Counted from the first letter of the stretch, positions 26,956-35,930 are shown. The stretch: DNA of 64,000 nt from G958296245 sp965262055 (GCA_965262055.1 CBDHEI010000002.1:1984001-2048000); one strand, 5' to 3'. Notes: generated from the letters alone by a model not told the origin. Numbers and translations are program-made.

Positions 26956-28054
26956 CGTTTTCGGCCTCTGCCGCGCCGTTGCTGGCAACGGGACTCCCCT
27001 GCGCGTCGTGGTGCAGGAAGCACCTCACCAGGTGGGGCCCTTCCAGTGGGAGGAACAGGGGCGGGTCCTGGTCGCAGACGCCTTGCATGAAGCTGGGGCA
27101 TCTGGGGTTAAAGGTGCAGCCGGGGGGCCGGTTGAACGGATGGGGTATCGATCCGGCTATGGGCTGCATCCGCTCGCCGCGCTTCGTGTATATGCTCGGT
27201 ATGGAGGTGAGCAGCGAGGTGGTGTAGGGGTGCTTGGGGTTGTGGAACATTTCGTCCGAGGGCCCGAACTCCACGCCTCGCCCCAGGTACATGACCAGCA
27301 CGTCGTCCGCCATCTCCGCGATGACGCCCAGGTCGTGGGTAATCAGCATGATCGCCATGCCCTGGCTCTCCTGCAGCTCGCGGAGCAGGTCGAGGATCTG
27401 GGCCTGAGTGGTCACATCCAGCGCCGTGGTGGGCTCGTCGGCGATGAGCAGCTTGGGCTCGCATGAGATGGCCATGGCTATCATGGCGCGCTGCCGGATG
27501 CCGCCGCTCAACTGGTGGGAGAACTCGTCGATGCGCTGCTGCGGGTTGGAGATGCCCACCATGCTCAGCAGCTCTATGGCCCATTCGCGGGCCTGCTTCT
27601 TGCCGTAGCCTCGGTGGGACTGGATAGCCTCGAGCATCTGGTTCCCGATCGTATGTACCGGGCTGAACGATGTCATGGGCTCTTGGAAGATCAGCGAGAT
27701 GTCCGCCCACCGTACGGCGCGCATGGCTCCGCTGTTGGGACCGAGGGAGGCCAGGTCCACGGCGTCATCCGGCTCGTTCTCGGGGTCCAGGCGCAGCTCG
27801 ATGGAGCCGTTCACGATCCGTCCAGGCCTGTCGAGGATCTGCAGGATCGCCCGCCCGACTGTGCTCTTGCCGCAGCCGCTCTCTCCGACGACGCCCAGTG
27901 TGCGCCCAGGGAAGATGTCGAAGGAGACCCCGTCCACGGCGCGCACCAAGCCCTCGTCCGTGGGGAAGTGGACCTCCAGGTCCGTTACGGAGATAAGGGG
28001 CGTGCCCCGGCCGGCGGCCGTGTCCGGTCTACTGGCTGTAGGGGTCTGCTGCAT
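26948..28054 (-). CDS. ABC transporter ATP-binding protein, OppD/DppD type
   Basis: A 368-residue ATPase: Walker A GVVGESGCGKSTVGRAIL, Q-loop SLIFQEPMTSFSPVHTIG, signature LSGGIRQRAMIAMAISCEP, Walker B LLIADEPTTALD, switch His LITHDLGVI, and the Opp-specific tail GCTFNPRCPSFMQGVCD. The ATG at 28054 lies inside the 3' end of oppC (overlap 26 bases), so translation is coupled. An upstream in-frame ATG at 28087 would add 11 residues and a longer overlap. Confidence 0.95.
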   Translation of the reverse strand: MQQTPTASRPDTAAGRGTPLISVTDLEVHFPTDEGLVRAVDGVSFDIFPGRTLGVVGESGCGKSTVGRAILQILDRPGRIVNGSIELRLDPENEPDDAVDLASLGPNSGAMRAVRWADISLIFQEPMTSFSPVHTIGNQMLEAIQSHRGYGKKQAREWAIELLSMVGISNPQQRIDEFSHQLSGGIRQRAMIAMAISCEPKLLIADEPTTALDVTTQAQILDLLRELQESQGMAIMLITHDLGVIAEMADDVLVMYLGRGVEFGPSDEMFHNPKHPYTTSLLTSIPSIYTKRGERMQPIAGSIPHPFNRPPGCTFNPRCPSFMQGVCDQDPPLFLPLEGPHLVRCFLHHDAQGSPVASNGAAEAENDG

Positions 28055-29165
28055 CCCGTATTCCGTCTCCCATGAAGTTGTATGCAAGGACGGCGACCGT
28101 TACCGCGAGGGCAGGTATCATCAGCCACTGGTAGAGCGCGACCGCCTGGAGGTTCTGCGCGGCCTGCAACAGGACCCCGTAGCTGATGGCCGGGGCCTGC
28201 AGGCCCAGACCGAGGAAGCTCAGGGCCGTCTCCGCTATGATCATGCCGGGGATCGCCAGGGACATGACCGTGATGATGTGGCTGGCGAACGACGGCACCA
28301 TGTGCCGGAAGATAACCCTGGCCGTGGAGGCGCCGGCCAGCTTGGCGGCCATTACGAACTCCTCCTCGCGCATGGCGAGGAACCTGCCCCGCACGACCCG
28401 CGCGGTGTCGGTCCAGGCGAATAGCGAGATCACGATGGTGATGGCGAAGTATAGCTTGAGGGGCCCCCACTCGCGTGGCACGGCGGCGGCCAACGCCATC
28501 CATAGCGGCAAAGTCGGAACGGCGCGCACGACCTCTATAAAGCGCTGTATGATCGTGTCCGTAATCCCGCCGAAAAATCCCGATACACCGCCCAGAGAGA
28601 CGCCCAGCAGCAGGCTGATGCTGACGCCCACCAGTCCGATCGACATCGAGACGCGCGTGGCGAACATCAGCCGCGACCACATGTCGCGTCCCAGCCTGTC
28701 GGTCCCCAGGACGTAGGGGCCCGCCCGGTCGGAATCTTTAGGGGTGCCCATCAGGTGGCGGTCGGTCTTTAGGAACCCCAGGAGCCTGTACTCGAAGCCG
28801 CGCACGAAGAAGTGGACGGGGATCTTGTCGTCCGGGTCGGTCTTGTAGACGCGCAGGAAGGTCTCGGGGTCTATGCCGCCGGAGACGGCTTTGACGTGCG
28901 GATGGAACCCGCCGTCGAACCAGTGGATCGTCTGCGGGCTGAGGTAGCCTATGCTCGTCTCGACGTCCTCCGGATGGGCCATCGAGAAGAACTCGGACGC
29001 CGTGGCGATCACGTATAGGAAGACGAGCACCCAGGCTGCAATCATGGCCGCCCGGTGCTTCTTGAAGCGCCACCACATGAGCTGCCACTGCGACGCGACG
29101 AATACGCGCTCTTCTTCCGTTTCCGTTACAGCGGCCGGCTGCGCCTGAATGACTGCTTCTGCCAT
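28029..29165 (-). CDS. ABC transporter permease, OppC/DppC type
   Basis: A 378-residue inner-membrane permease. After a cytoplasmic N-terminus (MAEAVIQAQPAAVTETEEER) comes helix 1, then a long external loop of about 130 residues (FDGGFHPHVKAVSGGIDPET onward). The DppC core follows with GTDRLGRDMWSRLMFATRVS and the EAA loop (AAKLAGASTARVIFRHMVPS). It follows oppB by 3 bases. The 5' end is duplicated as a remnant at 16872-16940. Confidence 0.94.
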   Translation of the reverse strand: MAEAVIQAQPAAVTETEEERVFVASQWQLMWWRFKKHRAAMIAAWVLVFLYVIATASEFFSMAHPEDVETSIGYLSPQTIHWFDGGFHPHVKAVSGGIDPETFLRVYKTDPDDKIPVHFFVRGFEYRLLGFLKTDRHLMGTPKDSDRAGPYVLGTDRLGRDMWSRLMFATRVSMSIGLVGVSISLLLGVSLGGVSGFFGGITDTIIQRFIEVVRAVPTLPLWMALAAAVPREWGPLKLYFAITIVISLFAWTDTARVVRGRFLAMREEEFVMAAKLAGASTARVIFRHMVPSFASHIITVMSLAIPGMIIAETALSFLGLGLQAPAISYGVLLQAAQNLQAVALYQWLMIPALAVTVAVLAYNFMGDGIRDAADPYSQ

Positions 29166-29168
29166 TGC

Positions 29169-30176
29169 CTACGATATCCTTATCCGCGGGTCGACTATGA
29201 CCAGCAGGATGTCGGAGAGCAGCGTTCCGATAACGGTCATGACGCCGAGAAGCAAGATAATGCTGGATGCCAGGAAGAGGTCTTGGGTGAACAGGCTCTG
29301 GAGTAGCACGGGACCAAGCGTCGGCAGGCTCAGAACGACGGATACGATGATGCTCCCGGAGATGAGATAGGGTAGCAGGTAGCCGATGGTGCTCACCAGC
29401 GGGTTCAGCGCCACCCTGACAGGGTATTTCATGATGAGGCGCCACTCTGCGAGCCCCTTTGCCCGTGCTGTTACCACGTAGGGCTTCCTCAACTCGTCCA
29501 GAAGGTTGGCGCGCATCACGCGGATCAGCCCGGCGGTGCCGGACGTTCCGAGGATCAGCGCGGGTATCCACAGGTGGATGAACAGGTCCCAGGCGCGAGC
29601 CAGGGACCAGCCGGCGGACTGAAACTCCGGCGAGAACAGGCCTCCCACGCTGAAGTGAAAGTAGACGAAGGCCATGTACATCAGGATAAGGGCCAGCAGG
29701 AAATCGGGCGTGGCTAGGCCCAGGAACCCCGCGAACGTGAAAGAGTAGTCCGCGACCGAGCGCTGCTTCACCGCAGTGTATATGCCGATGGGTATCGCAA
29801 GGACCCACGTGAACACAACCGTCGCCCCGGCAAGGATGATGGTGAGGAACAGCCGGTCTTTGATCACATCCCAGATCGGCAGCCTGTACTCCAGGGCTTG
29901 GCCGAACCGTCCCTGCACTACCCTCCCGGCCCACTTGAAGTACTGGATGTAGAGCGGCCTGTCCAGGCCGTATAGCTTTCTGAGAGCCTCCTTCCGCTCC
30001 AGCAGGCCCGTAGCGGATGTCCTCTGGACGCCCCCGAAGCCCTCCTCGATCTGCCGTAGGATGTAGCTGTCGACGTAGTCTCCCGCCGGGAGCTGGATGA
30101 TCATGAAGGAGAATATCGAGATCGAGAAGATCGTGAAGACGGCGAGGACGGAGCGCCGGATCAGGAAGGCAAGCAT
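29169..30176 (-). CDS. ABC transporter permease, OppB/DppB type
   Basis: A 335-residue permease with the standard N-terminal helix (FLIRRSVLAVFTIFSISIFS), the MIIQLPAGD stretch, and the EAA loop ARAKGLAEWRLIMKYPVRVA, which is identical to that of copy A. It pairs with the OppC permease directly downstream. The upstream binding-protein gene is separated by 167 bases that contain a strong hairpin. Confidence 0.95.
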   Translation of the reverse strand: MLAFLIRRSVLAVFTIFSISIFSFMIIQLPAGDYVDSYILRQIEEGFGGVQRTSATGLLERKEALRKLYGLDRPLYIQYFKWAGRVVQGRFGQALEYRLPIWDVIKDRLFLTIILAGATVVFTWVLAIPIGIYTAVKQRSVADYSFTFAGFLGLATPDFLLALILMYMAFVYFHFSVGGLFSPEFQSAGWSLARAWDLFIHLWIPALILGTSGTAGLIRVMRANLLDELRKPYVVTARAKGLAEWRLIMKYPVRVALNPLVSTIGYLLPYLISGSIIVSVVLSLPTLGPVLLQSLFTQDLFLASSIILLLGVMTVIGTLLSDILLVIVDPRIRIS

Positions 30177-30280
30177 TTTAGGACACGCGCCTCAGGAGAA
30201 GACTCATGCAGGGCCTGGTGTCGGTGCCTTCAGGGTAGTCCAAATAAAGAGCCTTCTTCTCATGATCGGGTGGGATGTTT

Positions 30281-30322
30281 AACCGATGGTCGGGGCAGGT
30301 AGGCCCGCCCCGACCATCGGTT
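30281..30322 (-). terminator. 16-bp perfect hairpin between binding protein and permease (copy B)
   Basis: AACCGATGGTCGGGGC pairs perfectly with its complement across a 10-base loop. It sits just after the binding-protein stop (30344) and before oppB. No U-tract follows on the minus strand. In high-affinity uptake operons such hairpins often protect the abundant upstream mRNA and lower permease expression; that role is inferred here. Confidence 0.62.
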
Positions 30323-30343
30323 TCTAAGTGAGCTTACGGTTGC

Positions 30344-32521
30344 CTAGTAGCCGGCGTCGTTCTTACCGTCTATGAAGAACCACTGGTCCGGCCTTTGCTC
30401 CACCGGGATGTGGGAGATGTCCGGTACCCCTATGGGGGTGTTCCGGAAGTTCTCCTTCACCACCAGCACGCCCATGAATCCAGGAGCCGCGTGGTTGAGG
30501 GTGATGCCGAGAGCGTTCTCGATCTGAAGCATGAAGCCTCTCTGGTACGGCTCTTTGCGGTCGCCCTGCTTCAGAGGCATCGTCGCGAGGGCGATGTCGT
30601 TCAGTTCCTTAATTACTCCGAACGGCTCAACGCCCTGTTCACCATCGGTCTCGTGCCACAGCCCAACGGCAGGCGCGAGGTCGGAATAGCTCTGTAACGC
30701 GTTGTACGGGGCGCGGCCCGATGGGCCTCCCGATACCATTGTCATGTTGAGATTCTTCTCGCGCCGGTCTCCGTATAAACTGACGTCCATGGGGTTGATC
30801 GCGACCTTGATGCCGACGTTCTCGGCCCACTGGGCCCTCAGAAGGTCCGCCATCCCGCAGTAGTTGGCGAAGTATCCTGTCACACAACCGACCTCAATGG
30901 TGATCGGCCCGCTTCCATCCGCGCGCAGCCTGAAGCCGGACGAGTCCTTCGACGTCAGCCCGATGCCATCCAGCATCGCGTTGGCTTGGTCGACGTCCAG
31001 GTAGTTCCACAGCGTGTCGTACTTCTCGCCGAGGTAAAAGCCGTGAGACGGCAGCGGCGATGCGTTGCGCATGTAGCCCATGCCCTGGAAGAAAGCCTCG
31101 TAGAAGCCCTCCCTGTCGGTGGCAACGGCCATCGCCTGCCTGAACTCCGTGTTGTTGAACAGCTCGTTGATGTACTGGTCCTCGGCGTAGGTCAGGTTCC
31201 AGGTGAGCCCGGTACCGCCGGGGTGGTCTGTGAGCTGGACCCTGTAGTTGCCGATGTCCTGGGACGCGATCAGCAGCGGCAGCTTGTCGAGTCCGACGTG
31301 CCGGCGCTGGTAGTCGACGTCGCCGCGCATCGCCCTGAGGGCGAGCACCTCGGTGTTGGTGAAAAGCGACATTACGATCTTGTCAATGTAAGGAAGCTGG
31401 TTGCCTTCTTCGTCGACGACCCAGTAGTAGGGGTTGCGCTCAAGCTCCCACGTCTGCTCGGTAGGAGGGACAGTGACCTTCCACGGGCCCACCATCGGCA
31501 CGTCGGGGTTCCTGTGGGCGTCCGCCTTGTCCAGGAAAAGCGTCGCCCAACTCTCGTACTCGCCGTCCTTGACCCACTGCTCGATCTGGGCCGGGTCGCC
31601 GTAGTCAATATGGAACTGCTTCAGGTAGTGAGCAGGATAGGCGATCGACCCACCTGCCCGGACCCAAATGTTGATCTCGCCCACTCCAGGACTGGCCAAC
31701 TCGTCCAAGAACGCAGGGACGGGGCTGTCGAAGTGGTATCTGATCGTGTACTGGTCTATCTTCTCGAATCGCGGCGCGAAACCGGACCCACCGGCTCCGC
31801 CTCCGCCGATGGAACCCTTCCTGCCGGGGTTGATCACCACGTTCTCGATCACGTCCAGCTTGGCGAACTCGAAGTCATCCGCCGTGAAGGGCGCGCCGTC
31901 GGACCACTTCATCCCCTCTCTGAGGTAGAGGGTGAAGGCGGTGTCGTCCTCGTTCACATCCCACGCCTTTGCGATGTTCGGGTAGATGTCGACGCCGTTC
32001 GTGTCCCACATCAGTATGTGGTCTGGGGTGAGGCGGTTCATGTTCTCGTTGTCGTTGGGGCCGGTGAAGCCTCGGCGCCATGTTCCGCCATAGTCCCCTA
32101 TGCGCTCGACGGTGGGGATTATCATGGGCTCATTCGGCAGCCTATCCTCGACCGGCGGAAGCTCGCCCGCTGCCACCATTGCCGCCAGCAACGGAGACTC
32201 GCCGTAGCTCGTGGGGGCCGGGCCGGTATAGATGAAGCTGTGGAGGTCCTCACCGAAGAACTCGCGCTCGATGCCCCTGCCCTCGGCCGGCACCTCTACG
32301 ATCTTCTCGACCTCTTTGACCACCTCCACCTCTTTGATCACCTCGACTTCCTTGACCACCTCCACCTCTTTGATGACCTCGACCTCCACCTCTTTGATGA
32401 CCTCGACCTCTTTGATGACCTCTACTTCCTTCACGGTCTCGGACCCGCAGGCGATAGCCAGCGTAGCCACGAGCCCCGCAACCAAGGCGATGAATACCTT
32501 CCAGCTAGATGTTCGACTCAT
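30344..32521 (-). CDS. ABC transporter substrate-binding lipoprotein, SBP_bac_5 family (copy B)
   Basis: A 725-residue extracytoplasmic binding lipoprotein. The signal peptide ends in the lipobox LAIAC (Cys25). A Val/Glu/Lys spacer (VKEVEVIKEV repeated) covers residues about 30-75, then DLHSFIYTGPAPTSYGESP and the family motif LREGMKWSDGAPF. The C-terminus is DQWFFIDGKNDAGY. The start is ATG 32521, six bases after GGAGGG; an ATG at 32527 abuts the ribosome site. The family binds peptides, but related proteins take oligosaccharides; the linked propeller hydrolase makes a sugar-containing ligand plausible. Copy A is its split paralogue. Confidence 0.95.
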   Translation of the reverse strand: MSRTSSWKVFIALVAGLVATLAIACGSETVKEVEVIKEVEVIKEVEVEVIKEVEVVKEVEVIKEVEVVKEVEKIVEVPAEGRGIEREFFGEDLHSFIYTGPAPTSYGESPLLAAMVAAGELPPVEDRLPNEPMIIPTVERIGDYGGTWRRGFTGPNDNENMNRLTPDHILMWDTNGVDIYPNIAKAWDVNEDDTAFTLYLREGMKWSDGAPFTADDFEFAKLDVIENVVINPGRKGSIGGGGAGGSGFAPRFEKIDQYTIRYHFDSPVPAFLDELASPGVGEINIWVRAGGSIAYPAHYLKQFHIDYGDPAQIEQWVKDGEYESWATLFLDKADAHRNPDVPMVGPWKVTVPPTEQTWELERNPYYWVVDEEGNQLPYIDKIVMSLFTNTEVLALRAMRGDVDYQRRHVGLDKLPLLIASQDIGNYRVQLTDHPGGTGLTWNLTYAEDQYINELFNNTEFRQAMAVATDREGFYEAFFQGMGYMRNASPLPSHGFYLGEKYDTLWNYLDVDQANAMLDGIGLTSKDSSGFRLRADGSGPITIEVGCVTGYFANYCGMADLLRAQWAENVGIKVAINPMDVSLYGDRREKNLNMTMVSGGPSGRAPYNALQSYSDLAPAVGLWHETDGEQGVEPFGVIKELNDIALATMPLKQGDRKEPYQRGFMLQIENALGITLNHAAPGFMGVLVVKENFRNTPIGVPDISHIPVEQRPDQWFFIDGKNDAGY

Positions 32522-32629
32522 TTCCATCCCTCCTGAGGACGTGCGCAGCGATTCATTAATTTCGGCGCATCCATGGCTTCCGCGCAGCCTTGCCCGGCCA
32601 TCGTCAGAGAGGCCAACCACTTCAAACTA

Positions 32630-32790
32630 AGCCCGAATCCACCGAAGGACACCTATTCTGTGGCAGCATCTACTGGGTGCTCCTTGTTTCCGGGCGGTTT
32701 TCTGTTTCAAAACCATTCTCCCAGATTCAGAGGAGCACCCTCTGGCTTCTTCAAGGACTGTCCCCAAAGTCGTCTTTCGGTGGATTCGGG
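32630..32790. mobile_element. 161-bp MITE-like deletion derivative of the IS1380 element
   Basis: Both ends are the full IS inverted repeat (CCCGAATCCACCGAA and its complement), and the element is flanked by its own 5-bp duplication CTAAG (32625-32629 and 32791-32795). Inside, about 20 bases of the IS right end join directly to the left 135 bases of the IS, up to and just past the transposase start codon, in inverse orientation. The transposase is absent, so it must have moved in trans. It lies in the 409-base gap between the lipoprotein and binding-protein genes of Opp copy B; the rest of that gap shows nothing else. Confidence 0.93.
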
Positions 32791-32930
32791 CTAAGGAAGA
32801 TTACCCTATCGGGCGACTCTGAGTCAAGACGATTTTGCGACTCCCGACGGTTCTCGCGGCTGCAAGACGGCTTGCTTTCGCACAGAATCCGTTTGGATAC
32901 CGGGTCCGTCAGAATCGCCCGGACGGTGGT

Positions 32931-33491
32931 CTATCCGTCCTCGGCTTCGTCTTCCGGCCCGCTCTCGTCGAGGGCCATCCTCGTTTGCTCCAGCGTGTAG
33001 AACAGCCATGTCCAGAATATGCGCTGGGCTTGCTCGGGGTCCGTGGCCCTGAGGAAGCGCAGGGTCAAGTCCTCGTATGCGGGGTTCTCCTGGCCCAGCT
33101 TCACCAAGGGCTTCGATAGCTCGGCGACCTTCTCGAGCTCCGCGCCGGGATCGACCGAGCCCATAGTGAGCGTGATCATCGCGACGTCCATATAGGCTAT
33201 TCCGTGCATCAACTTGGAGCCGCGCTGGCCCGCCAGGGAGCGAGCGTCGTTAAGACTGTCCTGGGACTCGGCAGCTTCCGTCTCGAGGGTGTCTATGCGT
33301 CCCTGCGCGTCCTCGACGCTGGTCTTCAGGACATCTATCTCAGAGCGGGCATCGGCCAGCTGCGACTCCGTGGCGGCGAGCCTCGATGCCAGGTCGTCGT
33401 ACTCCTCCTGCGGGACACCCGATCGGCAGGCCGTCAGCACCGCTAAAGCCAGGATAAGAACTCCACCCGCCGCGACAGTCCTGATTCTCAC
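32931..33491 (-). CDS. Small coiled-coil lipoprotein of the Opp operon
   Basis: A 186-residue lipoprotein: start GTG 33491, signal peptide AAGGVLILALAVLTAC with Cys22 as the lipid site, then a heptad-rich coiled coil (residues about 30-80: LASRLAATESQLADARSEID, DAQGRIDTLETEAAESQ). A helical C-terminal domain follows with GQRGSKLMHGIAYMDVAM and LGQENPAYEDLTLRFLRATD. I do not recognise a named family. It is first in the operon, upstream of the binding protein, so it may be an accessory surface protein of the importer. A truncated paralogue is at 22478-22900 in the same relative place. Confidence 0.75.
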   Translation of the reverse strand: MRIRTVAAGGVLILALAVLTACRSGVPQEEYDDLASRLAATESQLADARSEIDVLKTSVEDAQGRIDTLETEAAESQDSLNDARSLAGQRGSKLMHGIAYMDVAMITLTMGSVDPGAELEKVAELSKPLVKLGQENPAYEDLTLRFLRATDPEQAQRIFWTWLFYTLEQTRMALDESGPEDEAEDG

Positions 33492-33497
33492 GTAGAC

Positions 33498-33531
33498 AGC
33501 TCCCTTTCTTGGTGTGTCCGGTAGGGTAGGC
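33498..33531. repeat. Leader of the lipoprotein gene, repeated at 24033-24066
   Basis: The 34 bases just upstream of the GTG start on the minus strand, with core GGTGTGTCCGGTAGGGTAG, recur at 24033-24066 with about five changes. Both lie at the right end of an Opp gene block, so the repeat is a by-product of block duplication; a regulatory role in the leader is possible. Confidence 0.7.
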
Positions 33532-33568
33532 AAGACCGGGCCGCGGCGCAACCGTTGGCCGGCCTTCC

Positions 33569-34057
33569 TTAAATGCCCACGTCTATGGGCGCGTCCGGGA
33601 CGTTTCCGGCCAGGATAGGCTCCAGCAGACTGGCCAGGCGCCTGGGGACGAAGGTCTCGCCGCCGGCCGCCGCGATCTCATCGGCCGACCACCACCTGCT
33701 CTCAGCGATGTCCTCCACCTCGTAGTCATCCAGCGCGGCGGGCTTCGGGTCGAACTCCCGCGTGCGCAGCAGGAAGTACCGTTCGACCGCCTCGTACAGG
33801 GTGCCCCGCAGGTCGAAGACGTGCTGCCGGCTCCAGATGTATGGCCCGAGGCTTACTCCGATCAGGCCCGTCTCCTCCCACAGTTCGCGTACGGCGCACT
33901 GCTCAAAGCTCTCCCCATCGCGGAGTCCCCCGCCCGGCGTAGCCCATATACCGACCCGGTCCTTGTCGAGCAGCAACCTCAACAGCAGGACGCGGTCCCG
34001 CTCACTTAGGAGCACCACCCTCGCTGCGGGACGTCTAATCGGGCTGGCTGTGCCCAC
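33569..34057 (-). CDS. Nudix hydrolase
   Basis: A 162-residue pyrophosphohydrolase. The Nudix box runs from residue 43 to 65 (core GESFEQCAVRELWEETGL) and matches the G-x5-E-x7-REUxEExGU pattern fully. The substrate (an NDP-X compound) cannot be assigned. It starts at GTG 34057, three bases after the stop of the upstream oxygenase gene, so the two are probably co-transcribed. Confidence 0.92.
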   Translation of the reverse strand: MGTASPIRRPAARVVLLSERDRVLLLRLLLDKDRVGIWATPGGGLRDGESFEQCAVRELWEETGLIGVSLGPYIWSRQHVFDLRGTLYEAVERYFLLRTREFDPKPAALDDYEVEDIAESRWWSADEIAAAGGETFVPRRLASLLEPILAGNVPDAPIDVGI

Positions 34058-34060
34058 CGC

Positions 34061-34884
34061 CTAGCCCCACGTCACCACGCGGCTGTCGCGGGGCGAGATC
34101 GCTATGAATATGCCCTGGTTTATCCTGGCGCGCGAGCCGTGGGAGGGGGCGATGTCGTGGAACACCTCCGGGTGGAAGATGTAGAGGTCGCCCTCCTGCG
34201 GCCTGATCGTGCACACCTCGGCGCCGGCGACGATCGAGTCGGTGTAGCCCGTCGTCCCCTCCGGCTTCCTCTCGTCGTCCTCGGGCGTCCAGCGCCGCCT
34301 GAATACGGACAGCCCCCGGCTTCGGGCATCTGGAAGCAGACCAGGGACGAGAACTGCGTCGGGAACTGCGAGACCATCCAGCCCTTGAAGTAGGTCATGG
34401 CGCTGTCGCGGTGGAGCGCGCTCGCGTCGCCGTCGAGCATCATGCGGATCACGGCGTCGCCGTATGGCACGCCGTCCTCGTGGGCGACGATGACCTGGCG
34501 CCCCGGCAGCAGCCTGCCGAGCATCTCCCGCACCATGACACGCGGGTCCGGCAGGCCGCCGTACAGCAGGTCGAACTTGGAGTCCGCGAGCCTGGACTCC
34601 CGGAAGAAGCCCTCGCGGTCGTCGACGTACTGGCCGAGCCCGGGCCCGACATACCTCAGCGCGATCTCTTCCCCCTCGGCGTTGACGAACTCCTTTATGG
34701 TCACAAACCTTTCGGGCTCCTGCTCGATCCTGTCCACGACCTCTCGGCAGTGCTCCTCGGTGTAGAACCCTCGGATGATCACCGCCCCGTACTTCAGGTC
34801 GGCCATCTCGTGAAGGATGTCGGGGTAGTCTTCCGCGACCCTGTCCGGGGTCGTAACGACCGCCTCCCATGTGGCGTTGGTCAT
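34061..34884 (-). pseudogene. 2-oxoglutarate/Fe(II) dioxygenase-like gene with a single-base frameshift
   Basis: Frame one encodes residues 1-191, including the His-x-Asp pair of the iron site (LHRDSAMT, His158 and Asp160) and FSSLVCFQMPEAGG. The sense then moves to the next frame: LSVFRRRWTPEDDERKPEGT, GDLYIFHPEVFHDIAPSHGS (distal His) and RARINQGIFIAISP (Arg for 2-oxoglutarate). The switch point is a run of five C on the plus strand (34313-34317); one more base would restore a protein of about 274 residues. A homopolymer sequencing error is as likely as a true mutation. Start ATG 34884 after GGAGGAGCCT. Substrate unknown. Confidence 0.8.
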
Positions 34885-34984
34885 AGGCTCCTCCGGTTGG
34901 AGTGCTTCGCGCGGGTATGTCCCTAGGTTGGCGTATCGTATACTCGGGCTCGCCGCGAATCAAACGCCCTTGAAGGAGGAGCAG

Positions 34985-35824
34985 ATGGTGGGCACCCCGC
35001 TGTTCGAGAGGCTGGAGCCGTGGATCGAGGGCTACATGGGAGCGCCGCTGTCGGCGCTGGGCCCGTCGCCTGTACCCGTGACGGTCAGGCAGGGGGCGCA
35101 CCACGGCGACCCGCTCCTGGCGCTCAAGCTTGGAGAGCGGGCGGCCGTCGTCGTGAACGACCCGGAGTGGCCCGCAAAGCTGCGCCCCGTAGTCGGCCGG
35201 ATGCACCCTGACATGCTCTTCTCCGCGTTCGGGTGCTACGAGCTGACGCGGGCGCTGTCGGAAGAGGGCATAGCCGTGTGGGGCCCCAACTGGCACCTCT
35301 TCGGCGACGAGGCCGCCGTTATGTCCGCCACCCAGCCCGTCGCGGACACCGTGAAGGCGGTCTCTCCGGCGGAGCTGGCCCAGGTGGACTTCGACCTCTT
35401 CTGGCACTGCCGGCTGAGCTCCGTCGCCGCTTTCGGAGTGCATGAGGATGGAGAGCTGGCCGCGCTGGCAACCGTCGTGGACAGGGGCGAGCCGGTGCTG
35501 GAGATCGGCATGGAGGTGGCGCCGGGGGCGAAGGGCAGAGGACTGGGCCGGGCAGTCGTTGCCGCGGCGGCGCGGTGGATAGTGGAGAGCGGCAGCGTGG
35601 CTTTGGCCACGGTCGCCGGGTTCAACGTGCCGTCGGCACGTACGCTCAGGTCCGTCGGCCTCGACTACCTGTTCATGGACCTGGAGGGCAAGCGCGGGCC
35701 CGTCAGCGTCCCCCCGCAGACCCTGGGCGCACCCTATCCCGGCGCAAAGGTCTACGACTACTATCCCAGGTGGGCCATGAACCAGCATATCCTGCCCAAG
35801 CCCTCAGCCAACTACGGGCAGTAG
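34985..35824 (+). CDS. GNAT-family N-acetyltransferase
   Basis: A 279-residue protein whose C-terminal half is a GNAT fold: strand LAALATVVDRGEPVLEIGMEV followed by the acetyl-CoA pyrophosphate loop APGAKGRGLGRAVVAAAARW, then NVPSARTLRSVGLDYLFMDLE. The N-terminal half looks like a degenerate second GNAT domain (AVVVNDPEWPAKLRPVVGRM). The start is ATG 34985 after AAGGAGGAGCAG. The acceptor is unknown. A possible -10 TATACT lies in the short divergent gap with the oxygenase gene. Confidence 0.85.
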   Translation: MVGTPLFERLEPWIEGYMGAPLSALGPSPVPVTVRQGAHHGDPLLALKLGERAAVVVNDPEWPAKLRPVVGRMHPDMLFSAFGCYELTRALSEEGIAVWGPNWHLFGDEAAVMSATQPVADTVKAVSPAELAQVDFDLFWHCRLSSVAAFGVHEDGELAALATVVDRGEPVLEIGMEVAPGAKGRGLGRAVVAAAARWIVESGSVALATVAGFNVPSARTLRSVGLDYLFMDLEGKRGPVSVPPQTLGAPYPGAKVYDYYPRWAMNQHILPKPSANYGQ

Positions 35825-35850
35825 CGGGAACGGAAGCGGCCTCTTCGGCC

Positions 35851-35879
35851 TTGCCGTGTGGCATGCATAGTTGCATAAT
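35851..35879 (+). promoter_or_regulatory. Sigma-70-type promoter for the Gly/Lys peptide gene
   Basis: TTGCCG (35851-35856) and CATAAT (35874-35879) are separated by exactly 17 bases, close to the vegetative consensus. The predicted transcription start, near 35886, leaves a leader of about 45 bases carrying a GGAGGG ribosome site before the ATG at 35931. Confidence 0.55.
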
Positions 35880-35930
35880 CGATTAAGGATTGATTGTCAG
35901 CGCTACTTCGTGGTCTGGAGGGATGATCAG

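Noticed and set aside
34061..35788. A 575-codon minus-strand frame across the dioxygenase and GNAT genes
   Set aside because: Most of it is Arg/Gly/His-rich antisense of the GNAT gene. Only the final part is meaningful, as the frameshifted C-terminus of the dioxygenase.
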